A DNA stretch of 64,000 nucleotides, taken from the NCBI GenBank assembly GCA_000719695.1, contig JOHN01000007.1, positions 1 through 64,000 of the forward strand, written 5' to 3'. How positions within the stretch are numbered: the stretch's first letter is position 1; the number at the start of each line of letters is the position of its first letter. The position numbers and the translations under genes are program-made. The notes under the pieces are model-generated. The model was not told where the DNA came from. It did not search any database and was given only the letters and a program-made list of their open reading frames with translations. This stretch comes from Streptomyces sp. NRRL F-6131. GTDB taxonomy: Bacteria > Actinomycetota > Actinomycetes > Streptomycetales > Streptomycetaceae. Of the stretch, positions 8,335 to 16,917 are shown piece after piece.

Positions 8335-8964
8335 TCAGGCCCGCAGCGCCGCCAGCTGCTGCTCGAACGGCACCACGGCCTCCTCCTGCTGCGCGCCGGG
8401 CCCGGCGGGAGCGCGGCCGGCGAGCAGTGCGGCGAGCTCCCCCGCGGCCCGGTCGATCCGGCCCGGGAGGCCGTCGGTGAGCCGGTCCCCCGTGGTGCCC
8501 CAGTCGTCGGTGGCCGCGTAGACCGAGGTCGGCACGACCACCGAGCGCAGGTAGCCGAACAGCGGGCGGACGGCGTGCTCCAGCGCCAGCGAGTGCCGGG
8601 CCGTGCCGCCGGTGGCGGCGATCAGCACCGGCTTGCCGGTGAGCGTGTCGGGGTCGATCACGTCGAAGAACGACTTGAACAGCCCGCTGTAGGAGGCCGC
8701 GAAGATCGGCGTCACCGCGATCAGCCCGTCGGCACGGGTGACCGCCTCGACGGCCTCGCGCAGGGCGGGGCCGGGGAAGCCGGTGACGAAGTTGTGCGCG
8801 ATGTCGGTGGCGAGGTCTCGGAGTTCGACCACCTGGACGTCCACGGTTCGTCCCTCGACGGCGAGTTGCCGCACCGTCGAGTCGGCGAGCCGGTCGGCGA
8901 GCAGGCGCGTCGAGGACGGCTTGCTCAGTCCGGCGCTGATCACCACCAGTCGGTACGCGGTCAC
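8335..8964 (-). CDS. NAD(P)H-dependent FMN reductase, partner of LLM monooxygenase (CE1759-type)
   Basis: 209 aa, flavodoxin-like fold: LVVISAGLSKPSSTRLLADRL (phosphate-binding loop), TPIFAASYSGLFKSFFDVID and LIAATGGTARHSLALEHAVRPLF are characteristic of NADPH-dependent FMN reductases. GTG 8964 overlaps the stop of the upstream LLM gene (GTGA), so the two are coupled. The pair corresponds to a recurrent actinobacterial duo in which this protein supplies reduced FMN to the flavin monooxygenase. Substrate unknown. Confidence 0.88.
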   Translation of the reverse strand: MTAYRLVVISAGLSKPSSTRLLADRLADSTVRQLAVEGRTVDVQVVELRDLATDIAHNFVTGFPGPALREAVEAVTRADGLIAVTPIFAASYSGLFKSFFDVIDPDTLTGKPVLIAATGGTARHSLALEHAVRPLFGYLRSVVVPTSVYAATDDWGTTGDRLTDGLPGRIDRAAGELAALLAGRAPAGPGAQQEEAVVPFEQQLAALRA

Positions 8965-10121
8965 TTGGCCACCTCCAGGCTCTCCTCGGTGTTCACGGCG
9001 TTCACGGTGTCGGCCGTGTTCGTGCCGGTCTCCTCCTGCTCCCGGCGGGCGCGCTCGGCCGCGACCCGGGAGGCGTGGGTCGGCGCGTCCGGGACGCCGG
9101 CCGGGCGGCCCTTGGCGAACTCCTCGCGCAGCACCGGCACGACCTCCTCGCCGAGCAGGTCCAGCTGCTCCAGCACGGTCTTCAGCGGCAGGCCGGCGTG
9201 GTCCATCAGGAACAGCTGGCGCTGGTAGTCGCCGAAGGTGTCGCGGAAGGCCAGCGTCTTCTCGATGACCTCCTGCGGGCTGCCGACGGTGAGCGGGGTC
9301 TCCGCGGTGAACTCCTCGAGCGACGGCCCGTGTCCGTACACCGGCGCGTTGTCGAAGTACGGGCGGAACTCGCGCACCGCGTCCTGCGAGTTCTTGCGCA
9401 TGAACACCTGCCCGCCGAGGCCGACGACGGCCTGCTCGGGCGTGCCGTGCCCGTAGTGGGCGTAGCGCTCCCGGTAGAGGTTGACCAGCTTCTGGAAGTG
9501 CTCCTTGGGCCAGAAGATGTTGTTCGCGAAGAAGCCGTCGCCGTAGTAGGCGGCCTGCTCGGCGATCTCCGGGCTGCGGATCGAGCCGTGCCAGACGAAC
9601 GGCGGGACGCCGTCCAGCGGGCGCGGGGTGGCGGTGAAGGACTGCAGCGGGGTGCGGAAGCGGCCCGACCAGTCGACCACGTCCTCGCGCCACAGCTGGT
9701 GCAGCAGCGCGTAGTTCTCGATCGCGAGCTGGATGCCCTGGCGGATGTCCTTGCCGAACCACGGGTAGACCGGGCCGGTGTTGCCGCGGCCCATCATGAG
9801 GTCCACCCGGCCGTCGGCGAGGTGCTGGAGCACCGCGTAGTCCTCGGCGATCTTCACCGGGTCGTTGGTGGTGATCAGGGTGGTCGAGGTGGAGAGGATG
9901 ATGCGCTCGGTCTGCGCGGCGATGTAGCCGAGCAGGGTGGTCGGGGAGGACGGCACGAACGGCGGGTTGTGGTGCTCGCCGGTCGCGAAGACGTCCAGAC
10001 CGACCTCCTCCGCCTTGCGCGCGATGGCCACGGTCGCCTTGATGCGCTCGTGCTCGCTCGGGGTACGGCCGGTGGTCGGGTCGGGGGTGACATCGCCGAC
10101 GGTGAAGATTCCGAACTGCAT
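8961..10121 (-). CDS. LLM-class flavin-dependent oxidoreductase (CE1758-type)
   Basis: 386 aa from ATG 10121 (MQFGIFTVGDVTPDPTTG, a conserved family start); GTG codons at 10130 and 10133 lie nearer the CAGGAG site and could add 3-4 residues. It has the luciferase-like TIM-barrel signature: DVFATGEHHNPPFVPSSP, LMMGRGNTGPVYPWFG, and WHGSIRSPEIAEQAAYYGDGFFANN. The C-terminal tail is charged and low-complexity. With the overlapping FMN reductase it forms a two-component monooxygenase. The substrate cannot be read from sequence. Confidence 0.88.
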   Translation of the reverse strand: MQFGIFTVGDVTPDPTTGRTPSEHERIKATVAIARKAEEVGLDVFATGEHHNPPFVPSSPTTLLGYIAAQTERIILSTSTTLITTNDPVKIAEDYAVLQHLADGRVDLMMGRGNTGPVYPWFGKDIRQGIQLAIENYALLHQLWREDVVDWSGRFRTPLQSFTATPRPLDGVPPFVWHGSIRSPEIAEQAAYYGDGFFANNIFWPKEHFQKLVNLYRERYAHYGHGTPEQAVVGLGGQVFMRKNSQDAVREFRPYFDNAPVYGHGPSLEEFTAETPLTVGSPQEVIEKTLAFRDTFGDYQRQLFLMDHAGLPLKTVLEQLDLLGEEVVPVLREEFAKGRPAGVPDAPTHASRVAAERARREQEETGTNTADTVNAVNTEESLEVAK

Positions 10122-10164
10122 GGTGCTCACCACACTCCTGGTGATCCCGCGGGGGAATCCCTGC

Positions 10165-11391
10165 TCAGGATCCGATCGTCAAAGTTTCAACCACCTTAGC
10201 ATCCGCCCCGCGGCGGATATTCCCCCCAGCGCCCTGTTCCTGTCCCGAGACCGCACGACGGCCGCGCAAGGCGTCCGGGAGGAGGGTCAGCAGGCCGGCG
10301 GCGGCCAGCGCGACCCCGAGCCAGAGCGCGGCGTGCAGGCCCCGGGCGTCGATCGCCAGACCGCCCAGCAGGGAGCTGAGGATGACGCCCAGCGTGATGA
10401 AGGAGTTGTGCACCGTGTTCACCAGCGGACGGGAACCGCCGATCGACTGGACCCGCGCGACCATCGCCGGGTTCATCGTCACCCCGACCAGGCCGACGCC
10501 CAGCAGCAGACCGACGGCGGGCGCCCGGAACTGGGCGAACAGCGCGAGGCCGGCCAGGAACACCGCGTTCAGCGCCAGACCGGCGCCCAGCACGGGCAGC
10601 GCGTACCGGTCGGCCAGCCGGCCGACCACGGTGTTGCCGACCACGGTCGCCGCGCCGTAGGCGACGAGCAGCAGCGGAACGGTACCGGCCGAGAAGCCGG
10701 TGATCCCGGTGAGGATCGGGTTGACGTAGCTGAACAGCGTGAAGGTCGCGCCGATGATCAGCGTGCTGGTGACGAAGGCCAGCCAGAGCCGCCGGTCGCG
10801 CAGCGCGCCCAGCTCGGCGCGCAGCGAGCCGCCGCCCTCCACGTGGTCGGCGTCCGGCACCCCGGCGACGGTGCACAGCGCCACCACCACGGTGAGGACG
10901 GCCACCGCCCAGAACGCCGCCCGCCAGCCGAGGTGCTCGCCGATCACGGTGGCCAGCGGCAGACCGAGCAGCGTGCCGAGCATCAGGCCGTTCATCAGCA
11001 CGGCGACCGCCCGGCCGCGGACCTCCGGGCGGGCCAGCTGGGTGCAGAGCGAGATCGAGATGCCGAAGAAGGCCTGCGCGGCGACACCGCTGACCACCCG
11101 GGCCACCAGCATCACCGGGTAGCCGGAGGCGGTGGCGGCGAGCAGGTTGCCGACCAGGAAGATCGCGAACAGCAGCATCAGCGCCGCCTTCTGGCGCGTC
11201 CTGAGGAGGGCGACCGCGAGGAACGGACCGCCGAAGGACATCGCGACCGAGAAGGCGGTGATCAGGTAGCCGATCTGCGGGACGGTGGCGTCGAGGCCCT
11301 CCGCCAGCTGTGGCATCAGCCCGGCGACGGCGAACTCGCTGGTCACCATCGCGAAGATGCCGAGGGCGAGGACGTACACGGCACGTGGCAT
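10165..11391 (-). CDS. MFS efflux transporter, DHA1 type
   Basis: 408 aa, about 12 hydrophobic segments. The start ALGIFAMVTSEFAVAGLMPQLAEGL is typical of the arabinose/chloramphenicol efflux (AraJ/Cml) branch. Other marks are MFS motif C-like GVAAQAFFGISISLCTQL and VVGRLADRY. The last ~30 residues are polar. It follows a co-oriented TetR gene (gap 126 bp), and an imperfect palindrome with TGATCA core lies 20-35 bp upstream of its ATG, so TetR control is likely. Substrate unknown. Confidence 0.87.
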   Translation of the reverse strand: MPRAVYVLALGIFAMVTSEFAVAGLMPQLAEGLDATVPQIGYLITAFSVAMSFGGPFLAVALLRTRQKAALMLLFAIFLVGNLLAATASGYPVMLVARVVSGVAAQAFFGISISLCTQLARPEVRGRAVAVLMNGLMLGTLLGLPLATVIGEHLGWRAAFWAVAVLTVVVALCTVAGVPDADHVEGGGSLRAELGALRDRRLWLAFVTSTLIIGATFTLFSYVNPILTGITGFSAGTVPLLLVAYGAATVVGNTVVGRLADRYALPVLGAGLALNAVFLAGLALFAQFRAPAVGLLLGVGLVGVTMNPAMVARVQSIGGSRPLVNTVHNSFITLGVILSSLLGGLAIDARGLHAALWLGVALAAAGLLTLLPDALRGRRAVSGQEQGAGGNIRRGADAKVVETLTIGS

Positions 11392-11410
11392 GGGAAGGTC
11401 CCCCGTAGTT

Positions 11411-11430
11411 TTGGATTGATCAGTTCAGAA
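11411..11430 (-). promoter_or_regulatory. Candidate TetR operator upstream of the MFS gene
   Basis: TTGGATTGATCAGTTCAGAA contains an imperfect palindrome centred on TGATCA and starts with the same TTGGA as the box ahead of the TetR gene (12132). Weak but well placed. Confidence 0.35.
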
Positions 11431-11517
11431 TGGAGGCGCGAGAAGCCGGGACAGGGGCACGAGAGATCGCCCGGCGGCCGCGCGAACGCGCCCCCGAGCC
11501 TCACGGGACCGGTCGGA

Positions 11518-12114
11518 TCAGGGCGTGAGCGCGTCCAGGGCGGTGGCGGCCACCGCTTCGACGGCGGCCCGGTCGGCCCCGCCCTTGGCGGCGACCCGCA
11601 TCCCGCCGATCACCGCGTTCACGAACCGGGCCAGCTCCTCCGGCGTCCGACGGGCGGCGATCCCGCCCGCCAGCTGCCCGGCGGCGATCGCCGCCCGCAG
11701 CGCGCCGAGCCTCACGTCCTGGTCCCGGGCCAGCATGGCGTCCGCCTCCGGATCGCGCCCGGCCAGCTCGACCACCGTGTTCACGGTCAGACAGCCGATG
11801 CTGCGCCCCTCCGGCCGCCGCTCGAACTCCCCGTCGACGATCCGCGCCAGCAGCACCCGGATCCGCTCCAGCGGCGGCAGCTCCGGATCCTCCAGCAGCT
11901 CGATCTGCGGGACGGTCATCAGCTCGATGTAGCGCGCCAGCGACCGCTTGAACAGGTCGTGCTTGCTGCTGAACGTGTTGTAGATGCTGCTCCGCCCGAG
12001 ACCGGTCGCCTCGCAGAGGTCCTGCGTGGAGGTGGCCTCGTAGCCGTTCGCCCAGAACGCGTGCATCGCCGCGTCGAGCGCCCGGCCCTCGTCGAAGGTG
12101 CGCGGTCTCGCCAT
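11518..12114 (-). CDS. TetR/AcrR-family transcriptional regulator
   Basis: 198 aa. The N-terminal helix-turn-helix reads AMHAFWANGYEATSTQDLCEATGLGRSSIYNTFSSKHDLF, the AcrR-type pattern. Ligand domain features include CLTVNTVVELAGRDPEADAML. It probably represses the MFS gene downstream and itself: a classic TetR-type palindrome (ACCG-TT-CGGT) lies 18-35 bp before its ATG. The inducer is unknown. Confidence 0.9.
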   Translation of the reverse strand: MARPRTFDEGRALDAAMHAFWANGYEATSTQDLCEATGLGRSSIYNTFSSKHDLFKRSLARYIELMTVPQIELLEDPELPPLERIRVLLARIVDGEFERRPEGRSIGCLTVNTVVELAGRDPEADAMLARDQDVRLGALRAAIAAGQLAGGIAARRTPEELARFVNAVIGGMRVAAKGGADRAAVEAVAATALDALTP

Positions 12115-12131
12115 GACAGCACCGTAGCTTT

Positions 12132-12149
12132 TTGGACCGTTCGGTGCAA
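12132..12149 (-). promoter_or_regulatory. TetR operator, autoregulatory
   Basis: TTGGACCGTTCGGTGCAA has a perfect ACCG-TT-CGGT core, the usual form of TetR/AcrR half-sites, and lies just upstream of the TetR start. Confidence 0.55.
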
Positions 12150-12277
12150 TACCGGTCCGGTCGCTGCACTACCGGTCCGCCGTGCACCACCCGTCCGCCG
12201 GTGCCCCGACCGGCCCCGGGCGCGACAATGGGAGGTGCCGGGCCGCAGGGCCAGAGTCCCCGAAGGGCGGCGAACCG

Positions 12278-13039
12278 ATGGCGGCGTACATCGCGGTGAG
12301 CGCGCTGAGCCACGAGGGCCTGGTGCGCGAGCAGAACGAGGACAGCCTCACCGTCGGGCCGTGGACGCTGTGCGCGACCGTCACCACCAACCCGCAGTCC
12401 CTGCTCTTCCCGCTCGGCCCGCCCTGTGTGGTCGCGGTGGCCGACGGACTCGGCGGCCACCCCGGCGGCGAGGTCGCGAGCGCGCTGGTCGCCCGGCGGC
12501 TGGCCGCCGCCGGACCGGACCTCGACGGCGAGGAGAGCGTCCGGGAAGCCCTCCAGACCTGCAACCGGGCGGTGTACGCGGCGGCCGCGGACACGCCCGA
12601 ACTGGCCGCCATGGGCACCACGGTGGCGGGCCTGGTCGTGCTGGAGGAGCGGGTGGTGGTGTTCAACGTCGGCGACAGCCGGGTCTACCGGGTCGGTGCG
12701 GACGGACTGCGCCGGGTCAGCGTGGACGACAGCCCGCCGCTGCCGCCCGGACGGCGGACCACCTCCCTGGTCACCCAGACCCTCGGCGGCTCGCTCGGGC
12801 TGACCTTCGTCGAACCGCACGTCCGCGACGTGCCGCTGGCCGTCGGCGACCGGTACCTGGTGTGCAGCGACGGACTGACCGACCCGGTGCCGGAGGAGGA
12901 GCTGTCCGCACTGCTCGACCGCCCGGCGGAGGAGTCCGAACGGGCCGACGGGCGGGCGGCGTTCGAGCTCTGGAAGGCCGCGATCGAGGCCGGCGGGCCG
13001 GACAACATCACGCTCGCGCTGGTCCGGATCGGCGCGTGA
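12278..13039 (+). CDS. PP2C-family serine/threonine protein phosphatase
   Basis: 253 aa, a complete PP2C catalytic domain without extra domains. Metal-binding motifs appear in order: VREQNED (about residue 18), VADGLGGHPGGE (about 53), MGTTV, VGDSRVYRV, CSDGLTD and GGPDNITLALV at the C-terminus. It dephosphorylates Ser/Thr in the cytoplasm, opposing Hanks-type kinases; no kinase gene is nearby. ATG 12278 fits the family start (AYIAVSALSHEGLVREQNED). It converges with the collagenase gene across a strong hairpin. Confidence 0.92.
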   Translation: MAAYIAVSALSHEGLVREQNEDSLTVGPWTLCATVTTNPQSLLFPLGPPCVVAVADGLGGHPGGEVASALVARRLAAAGPDLDGEESVREALQTCNRAVYAAAADTPELAAMGTTVAGLVVLEERVVVFNVGDSRVYRVGADGLRRVSVDDSPPLPPGRRTTSLVTQTLGGSLGLTFVEPHVRDVPLAVGDRYLVCSDGLTDPVPEEELSALLDRPAEESERADGRAAFELWKAAIEAGGPDNITLALVRIGA

Positions 13040-13108
13040 CGGACCGGCGCGTGACGGACCGTCCCGGTGAGGGAACGGCGACCCCGCCGTCATCACCGGG
13101 GCGACGGC

Positions 13109-13151
13109 GAGGCCCCCGGCGGCGCGCCGTTCGCGCGCCGCCGGGGGCCTC
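13109..13151. terminator. Bidirectional terminator between PP2C and collagenase genes
   Basis: Perfect 18-bp arms (13109-13126 with 13134-13151), 7-nt loop, between two convergent genes. One of the strongest hairpins in the window. Confidence 0.88.
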
Positions 13152-13221
13152 CGATCGTCGTCCGCGGTCAGTGCACTGCCCTCAGTGCACCGCGGTCACG
13201 GTCAGTACCGGACTCGATGTC

Positions 13222-15810
13222 TCAGTACTCGGCCTTGATGTTCGCGCCGGAGAAGCCCTGCTGGGCGTAGAGGCTCACGTAGACGTAGCCGGCCGGCGGG
13301 TTGGTGATGGTCAGGGTCTCGGTGTTGTTGCTCGCGTTGGTGGACTTGGCGGTGTAGGCGTTGATGTACGCCCAGCTCTTGGCGTTGTAGTAGAGGTCGG
13401 CGTTACCGGTGCCGCCCGTGCTGGTGAGCTTCAGCTGCTTCACCCCGGCGGGGAGGTACAGGTAGAAGTGCGTGTAGTTGCCGGTGGTCGCCGAGAGGTT
13501 GCTGCGCCGGCAGTTCTTGTCCAGCACCCGGGTGTCGGCGGCCGAGCACTCCGGCAGACCGGCCACGGTGACGTTCTGCCGGGCGCTCGCGGTGGCGCCC
13601 TTGTCGTCGGTCACGGTGAGGGTGACGGTGTAGGTGCCGGCCTTGGTGTACCACTTGGTCGGGTTGGCGGTGGTGGCGGTGGTGCCGTCGCCGAAGTCCC
13701 AGGCGTAGGCGGCGATCTTGCCGTCCGGGTCGGTGGAGCGGTTGACGAAGGTGACGGCCAGCTCGCCGATCGCGGTGGTGAAGGCGGCGGTGGGCGGCTG
13801 GTTGCCGGGCGGGTTGGTGGAGCCGGAGCAGGCGCCGGCCGCGCAGCGGGTCAGCCAGGCGTCGAAGTCGGCGTCGTAGCGGGTGCCGATGGTGGTCTTG
13901 AGGATGGTGCGGGCACCGTTCCAGTCGCCGGCGCGGTACTTGGCGAGCACGGCGTCGACGTCGGCGCGGTGCTGCTCCAGCATGTAGCGGACGGCCAGGT
14001 AGCCCCAGCGGTAGGTCCGCTCGGTGTCGGTGTTCTGGTAGGTGGTGTCGAAGAGGGTGGAGAGCTTGTAGGTGTGGCGGCCGGCGGCGGCGATCGCCGC
14101 GTCGTAGGTCTCCTTGCGGTACGAGTAGGAGACGTACTCGGCGAAGCCCTCGATCCACCAGATGGTCGGGGTGGTCACGCCGGCGTCGAAGTCGCCGTAC
14201 ATGTCGAACCGGCCGTCGAGGTAGTGGGTGTACTCGTGGTTGAGGTTCCAGATCTGGAAGTCGGGACGCATCCAGTCGGCCTCGTAGGCGACGAAGCGCG
14301 GCTGGTTGCCGGCCTCGTTGGGCTTGCCCTCCAGGTACATGCCGCCGTTGTTGGTGTCGATGCCGAAGATGGCGGCGGCGAACACCCCGTAGTCGAAGCG
14401 GTTGTGGAAGACCACGACCTCGATGGTGGTGTTCCGGTCGTCGGCGACCGGGCCGCTGTCCTTGGCGATCGAGTGGAAGTACGCGTCCTGGCCGGTGAGG
14501 CTGGAGCAGGCGGTGGCCAGCTGGGTGGAGTCCAGTGCCTGGGCGATGATCCGGATGCTCTGGCTGCAGGTGTGGTTGACCTTCAGCACGGCCGTCTTGA
14601 GCCGGGCGGGAGCGTCACAGGTGCCGTAGTAGGAGCAGTTGCCCGCGTCGAAGGCCTCGGCCATCTCGGCGGCGGCGGCCCACTGGTGGGCGGTGCTGCC
14701 GCTGGGCGAGGACCGGTCGGCCAGGCCCTTCAGCAGCGGGCGGACCTTGGGCTGGAGCGCCGCGTGCTGCACGAAGCGGCCCAGCTCCCGGGTGGCGTTG
14801 TAGACCAGGAAGGTGTAGTCGCCGCCGAGCAGGGCGCTGTTGGCGGTGACGAAGGAGTAGAGCGCGTCGAGGATGCTCGGGTCGGCCTGCACCGCTTCGA
14901 CGAAGCCGGTCGTCTGGTGGCCGCGCCACAGCACGGTGAACACGCTGTTGAGCGCGTTGCCCATGTTCGTCGGGTTGTGGGTGGCGGCGTCGTACGCGCC
15001 CAACAGGCGCTTGACCACCGGGAGGTAGCGGACGTTCTCCTGCGCGCTGTCGATCAGGGTGATCGCCTCGCCTAGCGTGCCGGCGTTCGCGGAGGTGACG
15101 TCGCGGGAGTGCGCGCTGTTGAAGAAGGTGTCCAGCGCGCCGCGGATCGAGGTCTGCAGGGCGGTGCCGTAGGTGCCGACGTCGGACGCGCGGTACCACT
15201 GCACGAAGTAGCCGGCCCGCAGGAAGAGCACCAACTGGCCGGTGGAGAGGGAGTTGTCGCCCGGGTAGGCGGCGGCGTTGTCGCGCAGCGCGTCGGCCAC
15301 CGTGACCATCTGGGCCTCGCGGAACGCGCCGCGCGCGTCCGTGCCGGTCAGGTCGAACAGGCTGTTGATGCAGCCGAGGTCGGCGGCCTTGACGGCCTGG
15401 ACCAGGGCACTGCCGGTGCGCCCGGTGAAGTCCGGGATGTTGCAGGGCTGTTCGGCGAGTGCCGTGGGGGCGCTCTCCCCGAAGGTCCTGGCCAGCTCGG
15501 CCTTCCGGTCCGCCGCCGACGGGGAGTCGGCGCGCTGCGGGACGGTGGTCGAGAACGGGGCGCGGTCCCGGGCCGGGACCGGCGTGTTCTTGCCGTGCGC
15601 GTCGGGCGTGTCACCCACCGCGGGCTGCGGCGCCAGGCCGGCGGGTCCGGCCGAGGTGGCGGGCGAGCCCGCGCCGGGCTGCGGCGAGGTCGACCCGGGG
15701 GCCGCCTGAGCCCGCGGGGCGAACAGGCCGACGGCCACGAACATCGCCAGGATCAGCGTCAACAGCTTTGCCACGTGCGGTAGTTGATGCAAGGAACGTG
15801 CGGTTCTCAC
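13222..15810 (-). CDS. Secreted M9-family collagenase with PKD and PPC domains
   Basis: About 862 aa from GTG 15810, which has GGAGG 7 bases upstream. A Sec-type signal follows (AKLLTLILAMFVAVGLFAPRAQA), then a Pro/Ser linker, the collagenase activator-like helical region, and the M9 zinc protease domain with HEYTH (in LNHEYTHYLDGRF) and the glutamate ligand in WWIEGFAEY. A PKD domain comes next (TAAFTTAIGELAVTFVNRSTDPDG, WDFGDG, VTLTVTDDKG), then a bacterial pre-peptidase C-terminal (PPC) domain ending in YVSLYAQQGFSGANIKAEY. The accessory domains probably bind collagen or another matrix. Extracellular. No neighbouring peptide-uptake gene is linked to it. Confidence 0.93.
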   Translation of the reverse strand: MRTARSLHQLPHVAKLLTLILAMFVAVGLFAPRAQAAPGSTSPQPGAGSPATSAGPAGLAPQPAVGDTPDAHGKNTPVPARDRAPFSTTVPQRADSPSAADRKAELARTFGESAPTALAEQPCNIPDFTGRTGSALVQAVKAADLGCINSLFDLTGTDARGAFREAQMVTVADALRDNAAAYPGDNSLSTGQLVLFLRAGYFVQWYRASDVGTYGTALQTSIRGALDTFFNSAHSRDVTSANAGTLGEAITLIDSAQENVRYLPVVKRLLGAYDAATHNPTNMGNALNSVFTVLWRGHQTTGFVEAVQADPSILDALYSFVTANSALLGGDYTFLVYNATRELGRFVQHAALQPKVRPLLKGLADRSSPSGSTAHQWAAAAEMAEAFDAGNCSYYGTCDAPARLKTAVLKVNHTCSQSIRIIAQALDSTQLATACSSLTGQDAYFHSIAKDSGPVADDRNTTIEVVVFHNRFDYGVFAAAIFGIDTNNGGMYLEGKPNEAGNQPRFVAYEADWMRPDFQIWNLNHEYTHYLDGRFDMYGDFDAGVTTPTIWWIEGFAEYVSYSYRKETYDAAIAAAGRHTYKLSTLFDTTYQNTDTERTYRWGYLAVRYMLEQHRADVDAVLAKYRAGDWNGARTILKTTIGTRYDADFDAWLTRCAAGACSGSTNPPGNQPPTAAFTTAIGELAVTFVNRSTDPDGKIAAYAWDFGDGTTATTANPTKWYTKAGTYTVTLTVTDDKGATASARQNVTVAGLPECSAADTRVLDKNCRRSNLSATTGNYTHFYLYLPAGVKQLKLTSTGGTGNADLYYNAKSWAYINAYTAKSTNASNNTETLTITNPPAGYVYVSLYAQQGFSGANIKAEY

Positions 15811-16150
15811 GTGGGGGCCTCCGGGCCTTCGTCGGCCGCGTGGGGGTGCGGCCGGTGGGGGTGGTGAGGACCGTTGCGGCGGCACCGTTGGGGCGGTGAC
15901 ACCGAGTACCGGTGGGGAGTGTGACATGTACAATGGCATACATCACATGACCGGGGAACCCCTCGGAAGCACGGAATGACGGCAACTTCCTCTTCCGTGC
16001 GAGAACTTCACGGGACGTCCGCAGAACGACGGAGGCCGCCGGTGCGACAGGAGCACCGACGGCCGGGGGTTCCGGACAACGCGGAGGCCGCCGGTCGATC
16101 GACCGGCGGCCTCGGTGCGGGACGCGGCCGCAAAGGCCGCGCACCCGGTG
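15811..16150. other. Intergenic region between collagenase and DoxX genes
   Basis: 340 bp holding the collagenase promoter region and the DoxX terminator. An imperfect inverted repeat (GTGACATGTA, 8 bp, TACATCAC) at 15921-15946 lies about 110 bp ahead of the collagenase start and could be an operator. No gene is supported here. Confidence 0.5.
16084..16113 (-). terminator. Terminator downstream of the DoxX gene
   Basis: A perfect 30-bp palindrome, arms GAGGCCGCCGGTCGA and its exact complement with no loop, 38 bp after the DoxX stop. Confidence 0.75.
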
Positions 16151-16723
16151 TCAGCTGCGGATCAGCAGCACGGCACCGGCCGTGACGAGACCGAGCAGGA
16201 CGGCGCCGGCGCCGTAGCTGAGCCGGTGCGAGCGCACCACCGGCAGGTAGCGGTCCACCGCGTAGCGGCCGGGACCGGTCAGTGCGAGCGCCGCGGCGGC
16301 GGCGATCAGCAGCAGTTCGTACTCGCTGCCGCCCTTGGCGGCGAAGAAGTTGCCGCTCCAGGTGACGGCGAGGGCGTTGAGCATGGTGCCGAGGATCGCG
16401 GCCGCGGCCAGCGGGGCCAGCAGGCCGACGGCGAGCGCCAGCCCGCCGCCGACCTCGGAGAGGCCGGCCACGACGGCCATGAACTTGGCCGCCGGGTAGC
16501 CCTTCGCGTCGAAGAACGCGCCGGTGCCGTCGATGCCGCCGCCGCCGAACCAGCCGAACAGCTTCTGGCTGCCGTGCGCGGCCATGGTCAGGCCGAGCAC
16601 CAGGCGCAGCAGCAGCAGGCCGACGTCGTAGGCGTGCGGGGAGGTGGCGACCGATCCGGGGAACGCCCCGGCGGCGGCGCGGGTGGTGGTGGGGGCGGTC
16701 GTGCTCGGGCTGCTGCTCGGCAT
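16151..16723 (-). CDS. DoxX-family membrane protein
   Basis: 190 aa from ATG 16723 (GGAGA 6 bases upstream). Four hydrophobic segments: VGLLLLRLVLGLTMAAHGSQKLFGWF, an AVVAGLSEVGGGLALAVGLLAPLAA region, LLLIAAAAALALTGPG and GAGAVLLGLVTAGAVLLI. LGLTMAAHGSQKLFGWFGG is the DoxX signature. Related DoxX proteins (CatD, MhqP of Bacillus) belong to quinone/catechol stress regulons. Two MarR-type palindromes lie in the divergent promoter shared with the MDMPI-like gene at 16918. The role is inferred from family and operators. Confidence 0.88.
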   Translation of the reverse strand: MPSSSPSTTAPTTTRAAAGAFPGSVATSPHAYDVGLLLLRLVLGLTMAAHGSQKLFGWFGGGGIDGTGAFFDAKGYPAAKFMAVVAGLSEVGGGLALAVGLLAPLAAAAILGTMLNALAVTWSGNFFAAKGGSEYELLLIAAAAALALTGPGRYAVDRYLPVVRSHRLSYGAGAVLLGLVTAGAVLLIRS

Positions 16724-16772
16724 GCGCGTCTCCATCAATTGGGGGGTTCGTCGATTCCGGCCGAATTCGTTC

Positions 16773-16828
16773 GTTCAAATTCGAACCAGTGGGGTGGCTC
16801 GACCGTACCTGGAAGTTTGAATTTGAAC
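16773..16828. promoter_or_regulatory. Twin MarR-type operators, DoxX/MDMPI divergent promoter
   Basis: GTTCAAATTCGAAC (16773-16786) and GTTTGAATTTGAAC (16815-16828) are 14-bp palindromes starting 42 bp apart. The first is identical to the box at 62513-62526 beside the MarR gene, where a second palindrome also starts exactly 42 bp away. The sites lie 50 bp upstream of the DoxX start and 90 bp upstream of the MDMPI-like start, so both genes may be controlled. Confidence 0.75.
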
Positions 16829-16917
16829 AACTGACTCGACCGGAGAGATTTGGCGTGATCGGGTCACAAGTGGTGCGGACCGGCGTACGGGGGTGTGCGG
16901 CGGGGCACGCTCAGGAC

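Noticed and set aside
9937..15075. A 1,712-codon open frame on the + strand
   Set aside because: Antisense to LLM, MFS, TetR and collagenase genes and runs through the PP2C gene in another frame; a high-GC artefact.
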